Part shown: piece by piece, positions 5,349 to 7,479 of the stretch
How the letters are laid out: each line of letters starts with the position of its first letter
Position numbering within the stretch: position 1 is the stretch's first letter
Assembly: GCA_964415045.1 (NCBI GenBank)
Contig: CAYPZL010000239.1
Location: forward strand, 1 to 7,479
DNA: 7,479 nucleotides
DNA from: CAYPZL01 sp964415045
Lineage (GTDB): Bacteria > Planctomycetota > Phycisphaerae > Sedimentisphaerales > Anaerobacaceae
Reading direction: 5' to 3'
Program-made: the position numbers and the translations under genes
Notes under the pieces: model-generated
Database searches by the model: none
What the model was told of the DNA's origin: nothing
The model's input: only the letters and a program-made list of their open reading frames with translations

Positions 5349-7479
5349 CTATTGACGCGTGAAGCGGACCGTCTGCCCGGGGGACATCGTGACGAGCAGA
5401 TCCCCGGCCTTCTTCGTGACATCGTTTGGGCGGGCGCCGGTGACGTCGAAGGGCGCAGGGCCGAAAGGATTCTCCAGCCTCAGGAGGCCGCCCTTCTCGG
5501 CGGTCACCTCGACGGATCGAACCATGCCGTCCTCGCGCGTGGCGGAGACCAGAAAGGCGCCTTCGGCGCGCAGCGTTGTGAACGAGACGTCTTTCCAGTC
5601 CGTCGGGATAGCGGGAAAGACGCGGACGGTGCCGCTGTAGCTTTGCAGGAGCATCTCCTGGAGGCCCGCGGCGGCGGCGAAATTGCCCTCCAGCGTGAAC
5701 GGTCGATAGCGGAAGTTCGAGTGGCCCTTGCCCGACTGGTCGCCGTTGCAGTGGAAGCTGTTGCGCAGGCAAAACGCCGTCGAGAAGAGCTCCAGGGCTT
5801 CTTCGGCCTTCGCGCCGTCCCGCGCGCGGGCGGCGAGATTCGCGAGCCAGGAAAAGCTGTAGCCCGTCCACCACGCGGTGCCCTTCTCGTCCAGGTCGAC
5901 CAGCGACGCCCGGATGATCGCCCGGTCGCGCGGGCCGTTCTCCCAGCGGATCAGGCCGAGCGGATGAATCGCCATCAGGTGCGAGAAGTGGCGATGCGAG
6001 GCGGGCAGCGGATAGTCTCTGGCCACGAGCAGCTTTCGGCTCTCGGGGTCGACGGCCAGTTCGGGCATCTCGGCCAGGACGCCTCGCCAATGCCGCGCGT
6101 CGTCGCTCTTGCCCAGCTCTTCGGCCAGATCGGCAGTCGTGGCGAAGGTCCAGCGAATCAGGGCCAGATCGTAATTGGTGATCGAGGGGAACCAGGCTTC
6201 GAGCCGGTTGTCGTTGATCTCGGGCGAGGAGCTCAGCGGCAGGGTCCGCTTGCCAGTCGGCCCCTTCTCCGTGACGGCTTCGAGGAACACGCATACGTCG
6301 CGCAGCCAGGGGTACGCGCGGTCGCGCAGGAAGTCACGGTCCATGCTGTAGCGCCAGTGCAGGTAAAAATGGTGGGCCAGCCACGCGCCGGTGGTCGCCG
6401 AGTGCGTGTACTGGTGCCAGCCGCCGATCTGGTGCTGCTCGAGGTCGGCGGTCATCGGCACGTTCAAGCCAGGCAGATCGAAGAAGCGCTTCGTCCACGC
6501 CCGTGCGTTGGCCTTCGTGTCCCAGAGCCAGTTGACGAAGCCGGCGGCCCCGTCGAGGTGATTGCCGGCATAGGCGGGCCAATAGCACAACTCCGTGTTG
6601 AGGTCGTGGTGGTAGTCGCCCTTCCACGGCGGGATCTTGCGGTTGTCGGCGGTCCAGGGCCCCTGCAGCGTGATCGGGGGCGTATCGGCCCGCGTGGCGG
6701 CACCGAACTTATACGTTTCGAGATACCACTGCCTCTCGATAATCGCATTGGGCACGCGCACCGACGATTCGCTCCAGAACGAGTCCCACCAGCGGCGGTG
6801 CTGGCTCAGAGCCTTCTCGAAACCGCCGGCCAGCGCGCGCTCGCAGTTCTGCCGGGCCACCTCTAAGGGCCGGTCGCTGTCGTTCGAGGTCACAATCGAC
6901 CATGCGGCCGTCCAGTCCGGTCCCGACCGGCGCCACGCCAGGGCGACGGCAAAGCTGAAATCGCCCCAGCCCTTCTGCCGGTATCCGGACCAGTTCTCCC
7001 CGCTTGCCTGGTGCGGAGCCTCGTACCGCAGACTCGCCAGGTCGCCGGCACTGATTTTCCCGGCGCCGGCCTCCTCCTCGATCCGGGCCGCGAAGGGAGG
7101 CGCCAGAAGCTGAATATCATGCGGGACGGCAGCGTGGATGTGAATCATCCCCACGGGCTCGGTGGCATGCACGAAGACGCGTAGGGCGCCGCCGTCGGCG
7201 AATCGCATCCGAGCGACCGCTTGGGCCAGATCCAGCGAAGTATCCTCGAACGCGCCGTCGGCCAGTGTCAGCTCGATGCGGCCGGCGGGAATCTTCGTCG
7301 GGCCCGGATGACCGTAAGGCTGGTCGTACAGGCGGTGAAGGTCTTTGATGCGCCCCTCGCGGACCCACTGCCGCATCGTGGCGTACGAGTACTCTTCCGT
7401 GTGAAACTCGGGCACGGGGCGCAGATCCCCCAGCGCGGCCTCGCTGCGCTCGGCCGCAACCAAAGAGGGATAGAATGTA
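5349..7479 (-). CDS. GH95-like glycoside hydrolase (alpha-L-fucosidase/galactosidase type), 5' end cut by window
   Basis: The frame is open to the right edge. The TTG at 7463 is not a convincing start: in-frame codons continue upstream, and the first strand of the family's N-terminal domain is missing. At least 709 residues are visible; numbering here starts at that TTG. Layout: N-terminal beta-sandwich (about 1-230, with DLRPVPEFHTEEYSY at 13-27 and GPTKIPAGRIEL at 54-65), an (alpha/alpha)6 barrel (about 240-600) and a C-terminal beta domain (about 608-704). Barrel motifs are DYHHDLNTELCYWPAY (283-298), SSSPEINDN (411-419), HRHFSHLMAIHPL (490-502), FTLEGNF (589-595) and GLQEMLLQS (600-608). 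E415 matches the general acid of GH95 enzymes. Where classical GH95 has NxN and DGNF, this protein has D287-L-N289 and E592-GNF, so it belongs to a divergent clade. Any signal peptide lies outside the window. Activity on alpha-L-fucosides or alpha-L-galactosides is a family-based guess. Confidence 0.82.
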   Translation of the reverse strand, partial: TFYPSLVAAERSEAALGDLRPVPEFHTEEYSYATMRQWVREGRIKDLHRLYDQPYGHPGPTKIPAGRIELTLADGAFEDTSLDLAQAVARMRFADGGALRVFVHATEPVGMIHIHAAVPHDIQLLAPPFAARIEEEAGAGKISAGDLASLRYEAPHQASGENWSGYRQKGWGDFSFAVALAWRRSGPDWTAAWSIVTSNDSDRPLEVARQNCERALAGGFEKALSQHRRWWDSFWSESSVRVPNAIIERQWYLETYKFGAATRADTPPITLQGPWTADNRKIPPWKGDYHHDLNTELCYWPAYAGNHLDGAAGFVNWLWDTKANARAWTKRFFDLPGLNVPMTADLEQHQIGGWHQYTHSATTGAWLAHHFYLHWRYSMDRDFLRDRAYPWLRDVCVFLEAVTEKGPTGKRTLPLSSSPEINDNRLEAWFPSITNYDLALIRWTFATTADLAEELGKSDDARHWRGVLAEMPELAVDPESRKLLVARDYPLPASHRHFSHLMAIHPLGLIRWENGPRDRAIIRASLVDLDEKGTAWWTGYSFSWLANLAARARDGAKAEEALELFSTAFCLRNSFHCNGDQSGKGHSNFRYRPFTLEGNFAAAAGLQEMLLQSYSGTVRVFPAIPTDWKDVSFTTLRAEGAFLVSATREDGMVRSVEVTAEKGGLLRLENPFGPAPFDVTGARPNDVTKKAGDLLVTMSPGQTVRFTRQ

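Noticed and set aside
5352..6866. Plus-strand 504-codon frame opposite the GH95-like gene
   Set aside because: It is long only because stop codons are rare in GC-rich antisense. The minus frame holds all the conserved glycosidase motifs.
7461..7463. TTG at 7463 as the start of the GH95-like gene
   Set aside because: The frame continues open to the window edge, no Shine-Dalgarno is visible, and the N-terminal domain would lack its first strands.

Overview
This window joins two unrelated blocks. The left part (about 1-1923) carries a compact two-gene plus-strand operon of defence type: a TIR-domain protein (158-1195) followed 17 bases later by a HEPN-like protein with an intact Rx4H ribonuclease-type motif (1213-1923). 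The right part (2165-7479) is a carbohydrate-degradation cluster: a secreted GH172/DUF2961 protein on the plus strand (2165-4171), and convergent to it a minus-strand pair made of a GH95-like glycoside hydrolase, cut by the right window edge (5349 to >7479), and a second, smaller secreted GH172/DUF2961 protein (4226-5305).

The organism is probably a Gram-negative, polysaccharide-degrading bacterium of the Planctomycetota/Verrucomicrobiota type, with Bacteroidota or a relative as alternatives. This rests on the pairing of several DUF2961 proteins with a GH95-like enzyme, Sec-type signal peptides, and GC-rich codon use in the sugar genes. It is inference: no phylogenetic marker is present. The TIR/HEPN pair uses visibly more A/T-ending codons than the glycan genes, which suggests separate acquisition.

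Layout: 1-157 is a non-coding leader with two perfect short inverted repeats (17-33 and 74-89) and a strong ribosome binding site. Next come the TIR and HEPN genes, then a 241-base non-coding stretch (1924-2164) with a perfect 7-bp hairpin, an interrupted palindrome and a G/T-rich segment. GH172 gene 1 follows, then a 54-base convergent gap without an obvious terminator, then GH172 gene 2 and the GH95-like gene on the opposite strand, 43 bases apart and probably co-transcribed.

How the genes may work together: TIR domains in bacterial immunity commonly consume NAD+ or turn it into signal nucleotides, and HEPN proteins commonly cut RNA, so the first pair looks like an abortive-infection or toxin-type unit. 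I do not recognise it as a named system. In the second block, GH172 enzymes are known to act on alpha-D-fructofuranosides or alpha-D-arabinofuranosides, and GH95 enzymes on alpha-L-fucosides or alpha-L-galactosides. The three proteins may trim one complex glycan outside the cytoplasm. Their real substrates cannot be read from sequence alone.
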